Origin: Chroococcidiopsidaceae cyanobacterium CP_BM_ER_R8_30
GTDB taxonomy: Bacteria; Cyanobacteriota; Cyanobacteriia; Cyanobacteriales; Chroococcidiopsidaceae
DNA length: 64,000 nucleotides
NCBI GenBank assembly: GCA_019244235.1
Contig: JAFASY010000245.1
Location: 1 to 64,000 of the forward strand
Direction of reading: 5' to 3'
Positions within the stretch are counted from its first letter, which is position 1. Each line of letters opens with the position of its first letter. This document shows, piece by piece, positions 24,635 through 34,302 of the stretch. The position numbers and the translations under genes were made by a program. Below the pieces are notes generated by a model, which saw only the letters and a program-made list of their open reading frames with translations, ran no database searches and was not told the origin of the DNA.

Positions 24635-26296
24635 CTACACTTTGCTGAGATATTGATGCACAAACTGAACTGCGATTGAACCTTCGCCTACTCCAGACGC
24701 GACTCGCTTCACAGAGCCATGCCGCACATCTCCTGCTGCAAAAATGCCCGGTACACTACTCTCGAGCAAAAACGGATCGCGATCCAGTGTCCATCCTCTG
24801 GGACGGCGTCCGTCATGCATCAAGTCCCGCCCAGTGATGACAAAGCCCCGCTCGTCGCGCTCTACCACACCATCTAGCCAATCGGTACATGGCTCTGCGC
24901 CAATCATAATAAAGAGTGAAGTTGCAGATAAAGTTTCCTTTTCTCCCGTATCGGCATGAGCAATGGTAATTGCCTCTAGACTGGTTTCACCTTTAACCTC
25001 AACAACACTACAGTGCAGGCACACTTGAATGTTCTTTGTTGCCGCAATTTGATCGATTAAGTACTGCGACATGCTTTTAGCCAACGAGTCACCACGCACC
25101 AGCATGGTGACATTGCTAGCGTACTTAGACATATACATCGCTGCCTGTCCGGCTGAGTTGGCCCCACCCACAATATAAACATCCTCATTCTGGCAGGAGA
25201 GGGCTTCGGTCATTGCCGCACCGTAATAAACGCCAGCCCCAGACAATTTTTCTATACCAGGGACGTTGAGCTTGCGCCACGACACACCAGTGGCGATCAT
25301 CAATACGTGGCAGCTAATTTCGCTGCCATCAGAGAGGACAACAATTCGATACGGATCTTCCACCCGTACCCCCTTCACCTCTTGCGGGCTAAGGATCTCC
25401 ACACCAAACCGTCTTGCCTGAGTTACGGCGCGTCTAGCTAGGTCTGCCCCACTTAAGCCCACCGGAAAGCCCAAATAGTTCTCGATTCGGGAACTCGTTC
25501 CCGCCTGACCTCCTGGGGCTTCCCGTTCAATCATCACCGTGCGTAGCCCTTCAGAGGCTCCGTAGACTGCTGCTGCCAAGCCAGCTGGACCACCACCAAC
25601 AATCACCAAGTCGTAAAATGGCTTTTGCGCCCGCGTACTTAGCCCAATTTTCTCAGCAATTTGGGAATTTGTCGGCTGTATAAGTTTCGAGCCGTCGGGG
25701 AAGAGTACCAAGGGTAGGTGTGCTGCACCACACTCAGCATAGGTGACTAAGTTAGGTGCTTCTGGCTCAGTCTCAATATCTAGCCATTGATAAGGAATAC
25801 TATTGCGGGCTAAGAAGTCCTTGACTTGATGCGTTTCGGGTGCCCAACGAGAACCAATGACCCGAATCCCTTCAAAAGGCGGACGGTAGGAAGACAGCCA
25901 ATCGTCAAGCAAATCATTCAGCACCGGGTACAGGCGCTCTTCAGGCGGGTCCCACGGTTTCAAGAGATAGTAGTCAATTTGGGCAGTATTAATTGCCCGG
26001 ATGGCTGCCTCTGTATCGGCGTAAGCTGTAAGCAAGACTCGTTTAGCCTCTGGAAACAGCTTAATTGCTTGTTCCAGGAACTCAACACCACTCATTTGCG
26101 GCATCCGCTGATCGACAACAAACTGTGCGACTGGCTCGTTACGCAGTTTGACTTGTTGCAGTGCCTCTAGTGCTGTTGCTCCTGAATCAGCTCTTAAGAC
26201 CCGAAAGCGATCGCCATATTCGCGTCGTAAATCGCGCGATACCGCTTGTAGAACTTCAGGATCGTCATCAACAGCCAAAATGACAGGTTTAGCCAT
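24635..26296 (-). CDS. Receiver / thioredoxin-reductase-like FAD oxidoreductase fusion
   Basis: Residues 1-125 form a receiver with phosphorylated Asp in VVDQRMPQMSG and Lys in LLKPWDPP. A glutaredoxin-like segment (about 140-220, IRVIGSRWAPETHQVKDFLARN) follows, then a TrxB-like flavoenzyme with GGGPAGLAAAVYG and AAGDVRHGSVKRVA. The glutaredoxin segment has no CxxC and the reductase lacks the CATC redox pair (GAAMTEALSCQ instead). The electron acceptor is therefore not a classical thioredoxin. It begins 16 bases after the RND pump gene. Confidence 0.88.
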   Translation of the reverse strand: MAKPVILAVDDDPEVLQAVSRDLRREYGDRFRVLRADSGATALEALQQVKLRNEPVAQFVVDQRMPQMSGVEFLEQAIKLFPEAKRVLLTAYADTEAAIRAINTAQIDYYLLKPWDPPEERLYPVLNDLLDDWLSSYRPPFEGIRVIGSRWAPETHQVKDFLARNSIPYQWLDIETEPEAPNLVTYAECGAAHLPLVLFPDGSKLIQPTNSQIAEKIGLSTRAQKPFYDLVIVGGGPAGLAAAVYGASEGLRTVMIEREAPGGQAGTSSRIENYLGFPVGLSGADLARRAVTQARRFGVEILSPQEVKGVRVEDPYRIVVLSDGSEISCHVLMIATGVSWRKLNVPGIEKLSGAGVYYGAAMTEALSCQNEDVYIVGGANSAGQAAMYMSKYASNVTMLVRGDSLAKSMSQYLIDQIAATKNIQVCLHCSVVEVKGETSLEAITIAHADTGEKETLSATSLFIMIGAEPCTDWLDGVVERDERGFVITGRDLMHDGRRPRGWTLDRDPFLLESSVPGIFAAGDVRHGSVKRVASGVGEGSIAVQFVHQYLSKV

Positions 26297-26312
26297 GATT
26301 TAGAGAGTTGTG

Positions 26313-29300
26313 TTAACGGCTTGTTGGGGAAGTTGGGGTTTCGGTTTCGTCAGCAGGACTAGGTTCAGCTGGTGCTGTTTTTGGCTTATGACCTCCTGGG
26401 GTAAAGCGAGTGCGGGCTGTCTCAATCACGATGTACAACACTGGCACCACAAATAGACTCAACAGAGTAGAGACGATCATGCCACCACAGACGGCTGTAC
26501 CCAAAGACTGGCGGCTCAGTGCCCCGGCTCCAGAAGCAATGACTAAAGGGAAAATGCCTAGGATGAAGGCAATAGCTGTCATGAGAATTGGTCGCAACCG
26601 TTCTTGCGCTGCTTCTACCGCCGCCTTAGTAATCGACAGACCTCTTTCCCGCATTTGGTTGGCAAATTCCACAATCAAAATGGCATTTTTACTCGCCAAG
26701 CCCACCAGCATCACGAGCCCAATCTGACCATAGACATCATTAGGGATACCACGTAGATTCTGTGCCAGCACAGCTCCCAAAACGGCTAGGGGAACGGCAA
26801 GCAAAATGATCAGCGGGTCAACATAGTTTTCATACTGAGCAGATAAAACTAAGAAGACGAAGACAATACCCAAGGCGAAAATAAACGGTGCCTTACCACC
26901 AGACTCTAGCTCTTGGGCTGATGTCCCTGACCATTCATAGCTCATATCTGGCGGTAAAATCTCAGCTGCTAACTGCTGCATTGTTTTAAGTGCCTGTCCT
27001 GAGCTAGCTCCTGGTGCAGGTCCACCATTAATTTCAATAGCTCGGTACAGATTGTAGTGATACACCGTTTGCACCCCAACTGTGGGTGTAACTCTCACCA
27101 GATTGCTCAGGGGAATCATCTGGTTAGTTTGTGATCGCACGTACAGTAGACCAATATCCCGCGGGTTAGAGCGAAACTGCTGCTCGGCTTGGACATACAC
27201 CCGGTAGCTGCGGATTCCTAGAGTAAAGTCATTCACATAACTCGACCCCAAGAAAGTCTGCAGAGTATCCAAAACATCTTGAACCGAAACTTGCATTGCC
27301 TTAGCTCGATTGCGGTCTACTTCAATCAGATATTGAGGCGCGCCGACGGCATAGGTACTGAATACGGCTTTCAGGTTGGGGTTCTGATTGGCTTGCATGA
27401 CCAATTTATCCCTCACCTGAGCCAGGGTCTCAAGACCATTGTTCCCCCGGTCTTCTAGCTCAAACTGGAAACCGCCAAAACTACTTAAACCCTGGATTGG
27501 CGGTGCATTCGTGGCAAAGACTCTTGCCTCTGGGATGGAGGCAAATTCTCCCCGAACCTGGTTAATAATTGCCGTCGCTTGCTGATTGGCCTTAGTCCGT
27601 TCTCCCCAAGGCTTGAAGCTGGTAAACACAACACCGTTGTTGGCAGTGTAGCCGCCGTTAAAGTTATAGCCGCCAATCGCGAAAGTGGCTCGGGTTTCGG
27701 GAAGTTTGAGGAGCCGTTCTTCCACTTTCTGCATAACGTCACTCGTATAGTTAAGTGAAGACCCTTCTGGCCCCTGAATAATGGTGATGATATATCCTTG
27801 GTCTTCGTCAGGTAAGAATGCCTGTGGTGTATGCGTGTAAAGCCAGCCTGTCACCACTAAGGAGGCAATGAACAGCAAGACCACGATCCCTTTAAGCCGC
27901 CCTCCCAACCTTGTGAGCGACCATTGGTAACTCTGGCGCATTTTGTCAAATCCCTGGTTGAACCAACGGAAGAATCGGTTACGGGGTGCTTCACCTCGAC
28001 CCAGTAAGAGGGCTGAGAGGGCAGGAGTCAGAGTTAGAGCGTTAAAGCAAGATAAGGCGATTGAGAAGGCAATTGTCAGGGCAAACTGTTTGTAGAGCTG
28101 TCCCGTAGTTCCGGGGAAAAAGGCAACAGGAATAAACACCGCCATCAGCACCAGCGAGGTAGCAATCACTGCCCCTGTCACCTCACGCATGGCCTCCATA
28201 GCTGCTTGTCGCGGTCCTAGGCCCTTTTCTTGGATCAAGCGCTGGATATTCTCAATCACCACAATGGCGTCATCTACCACCAATCCAGTTGCCAAAGTCA
28301 GACCGAACAAAGTCAAACTATTCAACGAAAACCCGAACACCTTCATTATGGCGAAGGTGCCAATTAGGGAAACAGGAATTGTAATGGCAGGAATGATCGT
28401 GCTGCGCCAATCTTGTAAAAAGATAAAAATCACCAGCACAACCAGCAAGATCGCTTCAAATAGCGTCTTCACCACTTCCCTTTGGGACTCTTCCACATAC
28501 AGAGTTGTATCAAATCCGATTTGCCATTTCAGTCCTGGCGGAAACTTCAAAGCCAGTTTGGCCATTTGGGCTTTCACCTCTTTGGCAACGTCTAAGGCGT
28601 TACCGCCAGGTAGTTGAAACACCAACATGCCCACAGAATCTCTACCGCTAAATCGCAGGAATGATGTGTACTGTTCTGCCCCAAGTTCAGCCCTTCCCAC
28701 ATCTTTCAGCCGCACCAGCGTGCCATCGGTGCCTGTCTTGAGAATCAGCTGCTCAAATTCAGCAGGCGTTGTAAATCTACCAACAGCACGCAAGTCAATT
28801 TGATACATCTGATTGTCAGGAGCTGGTGGCTGGCCCAGTTGCCCTGCACCTACCTGCAAGTTCTGTTCGTTGAGTGCATTAACGACGTCCCCAGCTGTGA
28901 TGCCTCGGCTAGCAAGGCGGTTGGGGTCAAGCCAGATCCGCATGGAATATTTGCGTTCTCCCACAATCTGGATATCACCAACCCCAGGCAATCTTTTTAG
29001 GGGATCTACCAGGTAGAGGTCGGCGTAGTTACTCATAAATGTGTTGTCGTACTCGCCGTGCTCACTGTACAGTCCCATCGCAAAGACAATACCAGTTGAC
29101 TTCTTCTGGACCGTGACGCCAATGTTCTTGACCTCGGCTGGCAATTGTGGTTGACCAATAGACACCCGGTTCTGAACGTCAACATTGGCAATGTCCCCGC
29201 TCCGCTCGGCGGGAAATAAGACATTGATTGTACTGCTACCATCGTTACCGCTATTTGAGGTCATGTATTGCATGCCCTCAACACCGTTAATTTGCTTCTC

Positions 29301-29498
29301 TAAGATTGTCGTGACAGTTTTCTCAACGGTTTCGGCATCAGCCCCAGGGTACCTAGAAGTTACCGAAATAGTGGTAGGGGCAATATTTGGGTACTGAGCA
29401 ATTGGTAATGTGGGTAAAGCAATTGCCCCTGCCAGCAAAATAATTAGGGAACAGACGCTGGCAAAAACTGGTCGCTTAATGAAAAAATCAACAAACAT
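26313..29498 (-). CDS. RND (HAE1/AcrB-type) efflux pump permease
   Basis: This 1061-residue inner membrane protein exports drugs or other hydrophobic compounds using the proton gradient. It has 12 membrane helices in two halves, with two large periplasmic loops. The essential proton-relay aspartates are in LATGLVVDDAIVVIE on helix 4. Family blocks are FFIKRPVFA at the N-terminus and NQMRERGLSITKAAVEAAQERLRPILMT near the end (shortened here). The adaptor gene is 48 bases upstream. A Pro/Thr/Ser-rich tail follows the last helix. Confidence 0.93.
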   Translation of the reverse strand: MFVDFFIKRPVFASVCSLIILLAGAIALPTLPIAQYPNIAPTTISVTSRYPGADAETVEKTVTTILEKQINGVEGMQYMTSNSGNDGSSTINVLFPAERSGDIANVDVQNRVSIGQPQLPAEVKNIGVTVQKKSTGIVFAMGLYSEHGEYDNTFMSNYADLYLVDPLKRLPGVGDIQIVGERKYSMRIWLDPNRLASRGITAGDVVNALNEQNLQVGAGQLGQPPAPDNQMYQIDLRAVGRFTTPAEFEQLILKTGTDGTLVRLKDVGRAELGAEQYTSFLRFSGRDSVGMLVFQLPGGNALDVAKEVKAQMAKLALKFPPGLKWQIGFDTTLYVEESQREVVKTLFEAILLVVLVIFIFLQDWRSTIIPAITIPVSLIGTFAIMKVFGFSLNSLTLFGLTLATGLVVDDAIVVIENIQRLIQEKGLGPRQAAMEAMREVTGAVIATSLVLMAVFIPVAFFPGTTGQLYKQFALTIAFSIALSCFNALTLTPALSALLLGRGEAPRNRFFRWFNQGFDKMRQSYQWSLTRLGGRLKGIVVLLFIASLVVTGWLYTHTPQAFLPDEDQGYIITIIQGPEGSSLNYTSDVMQKVEERLLKLPETRATFAIGGYNFNGGYTANNGVVFTSFKPWGERTKANQQATAIINQVRGEFASIPEARVFATNAPPIQGLSSFGGFQFELEDRGNNGLETLAQVRDKLVMQANQNPNLKAVFSTYAVGAPQYLIEVDRNRAKAMQVSVQDVLDTLQTFLGSSYVNDFTLGIRSYRVYVQAEQQFRSNPRDIGLLYVRSQTNQMIPLSNLVRVTPTVGVQTVYHYNLYRAIEINGGPAPGASSGQALKTMQQLAAEILPPDMSYEWSGTSAQELESGGKAPFIFALGIVFVFLVLSAQYENYVDPLIILLAVPLAVLGAVLAQNLRGIPNDVYGQIGLVMLVGLASKNAILIVEFANQMRERGLSITKAAVEAAQERLRPILMTAIAFILGIFPLVIASGAGALSRQSLGTAVCGGMIVSTLLSLFVVPVLYIVIETARTRFTPGGHKPKTAPAEPSPADETETPTSPTSR

Positions 29499-29546
29499 AG
29501 GCTGACCTGCGATAGGACTCTGGGGCCGTAACCATAGCAGCTAACT

Positions 29547-30812
29547 CTAGGACTCAGGAGCGATAGGAGTGCCATCAGATAGATTCAGAATGCCGGAGGT
29601 CACAAGTTTTTCTCCAGGCTGCAATCCTGAGATAACTTGGTAACTATTTCCCTGAATATCGCCTAACTGGACTGGCTTTTGTCGGGCTACTAATTCAGTA
29701 TGAGCTGGCTTGTCTTGTCCTTGTGATACTGTTTTGGTTTGAGCCACATAGACAAAACTTTCTCCACCAATGCGCGATACAGCAGTCGTCGGGACCAGTA
29801 CTCCTGGACGCTGGTCCCAAATCACCCTTGCCCGCACATACTGACTAGCTCGGAGTTGATTGTTGGAGTTAGCGTATAGAGATTTGATCAATACAGATTG
29901 AGTACTGTTATCAGTACTAGGAGCAATAAAGAAGACTTGACTGGGACCAATAGTTTTCCCTTGCGGATCGAGTAACTCTACCGTTGTTCCCTGATGCACT
30001 CTTGGTGCATCTTCTATAGGAATAGAGACGTTCACCTCCAGGGGTTGATTCTGAGTGACAGTCGTTAATGTTGTAGAAGTCGTCACATAATCTCCGATCT
30101 TCACCGGAATATCGCCTACTGTACCAGCGAAGGGAGCCGTAATTTTGTAATACCCAAGTTGAACTTGCTGTTGCTGAGTATTTGCCTGAGCTTGCAGTAT
30201 GTTTTTTTGCTGCTGAGCTATGGTAAATCGTTGCGCTTGAATCTGTTTATCAATTGCAGCTAAGTTGGCCTGTGCTTGACGGATCTGGTCGGCATATTGG
30301 TCCCGAGTCGATAGTGGAACAGCTCCTTGACTGGCTAGGTAGGTATACCTGTCATATTGCTTGCGGTTGTAGTTGACAGATGAAAGGTTAGCGAGCCTCT
30401 GCGCTTCATATTGGCTAAGTGTCGCTTCAGCACTTTTCAAGTTAGCTTGTGCAGCTTGGGCGGCAGCTTTATAACTATTGACTGTTGCCCGTTGTTGGTC
30501 TGGGTCAACTTCTAGCATTTCCGTCCCCGCAGAAACGTTTTCCCCATACTTGACCAAGATCTTGGTCACATGCCCCACAACTTGCGACTGTAGATTGACC
30601 GAGCGGCGGGAAAACAGGCTACCGATAAATTCTGCACTAGAGATAACTGTTGATGTTTGCAAGGTGGCAAGCTTAACTTTTGTACTGGGAGGCTTACCAG
30701 CGTTGGCAGAAGGCTCAGCTCGACCACAAGACCCTAATAGTGATAGGGCCAAGATGGCTATGAACAGCTGGCTCAGTCTATTAATTTTCATCTTAATAAG
30801 TGCGTTGTGCAT
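29547..30812 (-). CDS. RND efflux periplasmic adaptor lipoprotein
   Basis: The adaptor (membrane fusion protein) links the RND pump to an outer-membrane channel. A signal sequence with lipobox LLGSC is seen near residue 29. Then follow a lipoyl-like half (VVGHVTKILVKYGENVSAG), a long coiled-coil hairpin rich in Gln/Ala (about 100-200), the second lipoyl half (ITAPFAGTVGDIPVKIGDYV), and beta-barrel segments ending LVTSGILNLSDGTPI. The gene starts the efflux operon. No outer-membrane channel gene lies in this window. Confidence 0.92.
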   Translation of the reverse strand: MHNALIKMKINRLSQLFIAILALSLLGSCGRAEPSANAGKPPSTKVKLATLQTSTVISSAEFIGSLFSRRSVNLQSQVVGHVTKILVKYGENVSAGTEMLEVDPDQQRATVNSYKAAAQAAQANLKSAEATLSQYEAQRLANLSSVNYNRKQYDRYTYLASQGAVPLSTRDQYADQIRQAQANLAAIDKQIQAQRFTIAQQQKNILQAQANTQQQQVQLGYYKITAPFAGTVGDIPVKIGDYVTTSTTLTTVTQNQPLEVNVSIPIEDAPRVHQGTTVELLDPQGKTIGPSQVFFIAPSTDNSTQSVLIKSLYANSNNQLRASQYVRARVIWDQRPGVLVPTTAVSRIGGESFVYVAQTKTVSQGQDKPAHTELVARQKPVQLGDIQGNSYQVISGLQPGEKLVTSGILNLSDGTPIAPES

Positions 30813-31486
30813 GGTAATATTTGCTATTTACGTACGATGCTTCAGATAGTTAGTTCGAGTTCACGCTCGATGCTTTATAAGCATTAAGTATTTGGCCGAT
30901 TTCCTGCTAGACCACTGTCTAAGATGTGTCAAAAAGTTAACAAAAATTATACATCAGAATGCCAATTTGTAGAGTTCGAGCAGGTTGGTCTATTTACCGA
31001 GTTAGATGTTTTATATACATTAGTATGGTGATGAGGAGTCTTCGAGGCTAGAAATGAGCAGCATCGGTAACTCGTCCTTAAATTTCATCGCTACTCCTGA
31101 TTTATTTTTATGAGGTTGTCATAATGTTGACCCTCATCTGCCTCTACCGAAGGAGCAGATTTTTCAATATCAGAGCTGAGTCTACTATTAGAGCAGATTA
31201 ATTTCTCTATTAACCAGTGAAGATTAGCAATTTAAGCTAGAACTTAGGCATTTTGCCCTCAACCTAGCCGAAGCAAAGATTAGGGAACTGTAACGCAGTC
31301 AGCCTAACAAGGAATGCAGGCCGTGTCACCTAGAAAAATGGCTAGGGACAAAGGGGGAGAGAGTTTTGTAGCATATATATATGGGTCCTAGCTGTTTCAT
31401 AACTCCGATATTTGCACAGAATATTTATTTATTTGAGTATAAATGGGTAATATAATTTTAGTCAATGTGTTAAGTATTTCTTGACC
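30813..31486. other. Gene-free stretch between the efflux operon and a secreted-protein gene
   Basis: It must hold the divergent promoters. An imperfect structured segment around 31262-31350 includes CCTAG/CTAGG pairing, but I could not match it to a known riboswitch. Remainder is AT-rich with no coding frame. Confidence 0.45.
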
Positions 31487-31771
31487 ATGAGCCTTAGAAC
31501 TCTTACGCTCCCTGCACTACTGGTTGTCATTAGTCTAGCTGCTCCTGTCAAAGCTCAACACCCCCCAGCTAGCTCACCGCCTACTCGCGAGCAGATAGCT
31601 GATGCTTGTATCCACAATCACGCTGATACACTACCAATACCTTTTAGCGATATATCACCAAAAGACTGGGCTTTTAAAGCAGTGATGACTATGTATTACT
31701 GCGGTGCTTTCCGCTCCTACGCACCACCGACCCTGTTTCAACAGGCAACACCAACAAGCAGCAGGGGCTAG
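31487..31771 (+). CDS. Small exported protein with an SLH-like segment
   Basis: The start is ATG 31487 rather than an in-frame TTG at 31481. A signal peptide is clear (LPALLVVISLAAPVKAQ), then a Pro/Ser linker, then FSDISPKDWAFKAVMTMYY, which resembles the first half of an S-layer homology domain (FSDVxxxHWAxxA). At 94 residues only one half-domain is present, so it could be a truncated SLH protein or a small wall-associated protein. Its last four bases overlap the convergent ferritin-like gene. Confidence 0.7.
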   Translation: MSLRTLTLPALLVVISLAAPVKAQHPPASSPPTREQIADACIHNHADTLPIPFSDISPKDWAFKAVMTMYYCGAFRSYAPPTLFQQATPTSSRG

Positions 31772-32508
31772 GCAGCAACTAACTCTGAGTCGTTTGAGAC
31801 TCTGTCTTGCACGAGTGAAGTCATTTTCCCCCGCTGCTGGACCACGTTGCTCACCATTGCTAATACAGCACTAGTCTTGCGGCTACGCCATTTGTCTATC
31901 AATTGCTGCACCTCAGCTCTAGGCCAACGACGCATCATAGCTTCATACAAATAAGCAGCATGAGCTGTTTCATCTTTAGCAATGCTCAACATTCCCTGTT
32001 TGAGGTTGCGACTCGTTAGTTCATTTTCTGGTAAGACATTTGCCATCCGGGCAAAATCTTTGCTGGCATCTAGCTCCAGAATATATGTGCTAGCCATAAA
32101 AACTTGCCAATCAATTACGTCTGGATTGAGCTGCTCTTGCGAGTACCCTTCAAAGAAAGCTGCAAAGAAGGGGCTGCGTCGCCGCTCAGTTGGCTTGTCA
32201 GTCTTGGTCTCTGGCAAGTTCTTAAAGTCAATCACTTGTTTGTTAAGTTGTTTCAGGGCATAAGCAAAGATTTGACCGTGTTTAGTTTCGTCTGATGCGT
32301 GCTTTGTAAGTTTTTCTGCTAGCCAATCATCACCTTCTGCCGTCGCACGTTGACTTAAAGCTGAAAGAAATGGCACTGAGCCAGATTCTGCTAGTTGGAA
32401 CCCGGCGAGGACGTTGGGACGCGTTAGAGGATCGCGGATCTGGCTAGAGTAGACGTAAGCAACGCCAGCCGAACCTACCAAGTGCATGATGTGAGTAAAG
32501 AAGTTCAT
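31768..32508 (-). CDS. Ferritin-like di-iron domain protein
   Basis: The four-helix fold is suggested by carboxylate and His ligands at the expected spacing: FQLAESGSVPFL, ASDETKHGQIFAY, ILELDASKDFA and SIAKDETAHAAYLYEA. Such proteins are di-iron oxidases or storage-type members of the ferritin-like superfamily. The 246-residue length and lack of a signal peptide fit a cytoplasmic protein. The exact role (hydroxylase, desaturase-like or stress protein) cannot be decided. It is followed upstream, on the same strand, by lipB 85 bases away. Confidence 0.75.
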   Translation of the reverse strand: MNFFTHIMHLVGSAGVAYVYSSQIRDPLTRPNVLAGFQLAESGSVPFLSALSQRATAEGDDWLAEKLTKHASDETKHGQIFAYALKQLNKQVIDFKNLPETKTDKPTERRRSPFFAAFFEGYSQEQLNPDVIDWQVFMASTYILELDASKDFARMANVLPENELTSRNLKQGMLSIAKDETAHAAYLYEAMMRRWPRAEVQQLIDKWRSRKTSAVLAMVSNVVQQRGKMTSLVQDRVSNDSELVAA

Positions 32509-32577
32509 GGAAGCTTTGCCCTTAGAGTGAAGCGTTGATAAATTCTATGCTAGTTCCAAAATCCCCAAGTCAATTTA

Positions 32578-32596
32578 TGACCGCGGAAGGCGGTCA
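32578..32596. repeat. Hairpin TGACC(N9)GGTCA
   Basis: TGACCGCGGAAGGCGGTCA lies between lipB and the ferritin-like gene. It closely matches the complement of 20326-20343, so it may be a dispersed palindromic repeat. Confidence 0.4.
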
Positions 32597-33292
32597 ACTA
32601 CTTTCTTCCTCCAATAGCTCGACGCCAAATACCTCAGCAAAAGCTATTGCCACCTGGCTACGTACTTGGTCAATGTTAATGTCTGGGATAAATTGTGCCA
32701 TGCTACCAACCGACCTATCAGCAATACCGCATGGTACAATTCGCTCAAAACCAGTCATGTCAGGACAAACATTCAAAGCAAAGCCATGCAGAGTGATCCA
32801 GCGTCTGACTTTGATCCCAATGGCAGCTACCTTTCGCTCTTCCAGCCACACACCCGTCAATCCAGGTAGACGTTTGCCCTTCAGCCCATAAACTGCTAAC
32901 ACCCGGATTAAGACTTCTTCCAACTGCCTCAGATACCAGTGCAAATCTTGATGGTGATATTGGAGATTCAAGATCGGGTAGCCCACCAAACAGCCGGGAC
33001 AATGGTACGTCACCTCACCACCTCGCTCTACATGATAGACATCCCAACTTGTTTGGTTGGGGTCAAATTTGAGAAATTCCCAGTTTGCTCCCTGTCCAAG
33101 GGTGTAAACTGGCGGATGCTCTAGCAAGATTAAGATATCATCCAAGTCAGGGTTGTCGAGCCGCTCTAGAAATAGCGATCGCTGCCATTCTAAGGCAGTG
33201 AAGTAAGGCGTTACTCCCCGACTATGTAGTAAGCAGCGACGCTGTGCCTTGCCTAACCAGTTTGAGGATGCCTCTCGCTCCAGATGCTTCAT
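32594..33292 (-). CDS. lipB: Octanoyltransferase LipB
   Basis: LipB transfers octanoate from acyl carrier protein to lipoyl domains of 2-oxoacid dehydrogenases and the glycine cleavage H protein. Motifs are [13 protein letters not shown] (RGGxxTxHGPGQ-like), [10 protein letters not shown] with the catalytic Lys, and ERIVPCGI with the catalytic Cys. Length 232 is typical. The start at 33292 is an ATG about 180 bases from the divergent hpf gene. The Cys in the YHCPG block replaces the commoner Gly, but this is outside the acyl-enzyme pair. Confidence 0.93.
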   Translation of the reverse strand: MKHLEREASSNWLGKAQRRCLLHSRGVTPYFTALEWQRSLFLERLDNPDLDDILILLEHPPVYTLGQGANWEFLKFDPNQTSWDVYHVERGGEVTYHCPGCLVGYPILNLQYHHQDLHWYLRQLEEVLIRVLAVYGLKGKRLPGLTGVWLEERKVAAIGIKVRRWITLHGFALNVCPDMTGFERIVPCGIADRSVGSMAQFIPDINIDQVRSQVAIAFAEVFGVELLEEESS

Positions 33293-33471
33293 ATATCAAA
33301 GCGGTTATGAGTTGGCTTTACAGTAGCTAGATGCTAGCAACTCAGCTATAAGAAATATCAATAAATGCGAAGGATATTGAAGGAAGCGAAAAGGTTGGTG
33401 TTTGCCAGAATACAAAATGATAGGGTAAATGTAGAATTTCTTCAAGATGAGAGTCCAGCGGGAGAATTCGC

Positions 33472-34131
33472 ATGAAGCTTTTGATCCATGGCAAAAATAT
33501 TGAAATCACTGATGCCATTCGCGAATACGTGCATCAAAAAATTGAAAAGGCGGTGAACCACTTTCAGAACCTGACAACAGAGGTAGACGTGCATCTATCA
33601 GTAGCCCGCAACCCTCGAATCAATACCAAGCAGGCAGCTGAAGTCACCATATATGTCAATGGTAGTGTCATCCGTGCCGAGGAAAGTAGCGATAGCTTAT
33701 ACGCCAGCATTGACTTAGTGGCTGATAAGATTGCCCGTCAGTTGCGTAAATATAAAGAAAAGCGTCAAGATCACAAAACTTCTGTCCAGCCCACGAGTAA
33801 TATAGTCTCAGAACAGCCTTTGGTGTCCGATCTCGTCGGCAATCGTTCGCCAGAGCTGCCCAGCGAAGTTGTACGCACCAAATACTTTGCCATGCCACCT
33901 ATGACTGTTGAAGCCGCCTTGGAACAGCTGCAACTTGTGGGACATGACTTCTATATGTTTCGTAATGCTCAAACTGGCGAGATCAATGTGATCTATGAGC
34001 GTAATCATGGCGGCTACGGGGTCATCCAACCGCGTAACGGCAACGGGAATAAAGAATCTCTAAACGGAAAGACGGCTCATACTAACCAAGCCACGTCAGA
34101 AGAAAATTCCGTTCAAGCTAAGAGAGGCTAG
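33472..34131 (+). CDS. hpf: Ribosome hibernation-promoting factor, long form
   Basis: HPF (LrtA, light-repressed transcript A, in cyanobacteria) binds the 30S decoding region and lets 70S ribosomes pair into inactive 100S dimers in darkness or starvation. The N-terminal domain (about 1-105) has [19 protein letters not shown] and [10 protein letters not shown] linker follows, then the dimerisation domain ([18 protein letters not shown] and [16 protein letters not shown], about 145-205). A terminator lies 80 bases after the stop. A Ser/Asn-rich tail completes the protein. Confidence 0.93.
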   Translation: MKLLIHGKNIEITDAIREYVHQKIEKAVNHFQNLTTEVDVHLSVARNPRINTKQAAEVTIYVNGSVIRAEESSDSLYASIDLVADKIARQLRKYKEKRQDHKTSVQPTSNIVSEQPLVSDLVGNRSPELPSEVVRTKYFAMPPMTVEAALEQLQLVGHDFYMFRNAQTGEINVIYERNHGGYGVIQPRNGNGNKESLNGKTAHTNQATSEENSVQAKRG

Positions 34132-34208
34132 CGGTCAAGAGCTGGAGCCGTCTGAAGATACTTGACTAGACTAGTAAGATATTCAGTTCCACAAGAGATA
34201 TGACTTCT

Positions 34209-34252
34209 AGCCGAGGAATGAAATTGATCAAGCTGCATTCCTCGGCTTAACT
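34209..34252 (+). terminator. Terminator after hpf
   Basis: AGCCGAGGAATG (34209-34220) pairs perfectly with CATTCCTCGGCT (34236-34247), 15-base loop, followed by TAACTTTG. It stands 78 bases after the hpf stop codon. Confidence 0.8.
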
Positions 34253-34302
34253 TTGTCATTTATCTGATACAAGTTAATGTAGGTCACTGATGAGGAGAAG
34301 CG

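Noticed and set aside
31262-31350. Possible cobalamin-type riboswitch before the SLH-like gene
   Set aside because: A GGGAACTGTAA segment and a hairpin drew attention, but the ordered conserved blocks of the cobalamin family are not present and the gene is not a cobalamin gene.
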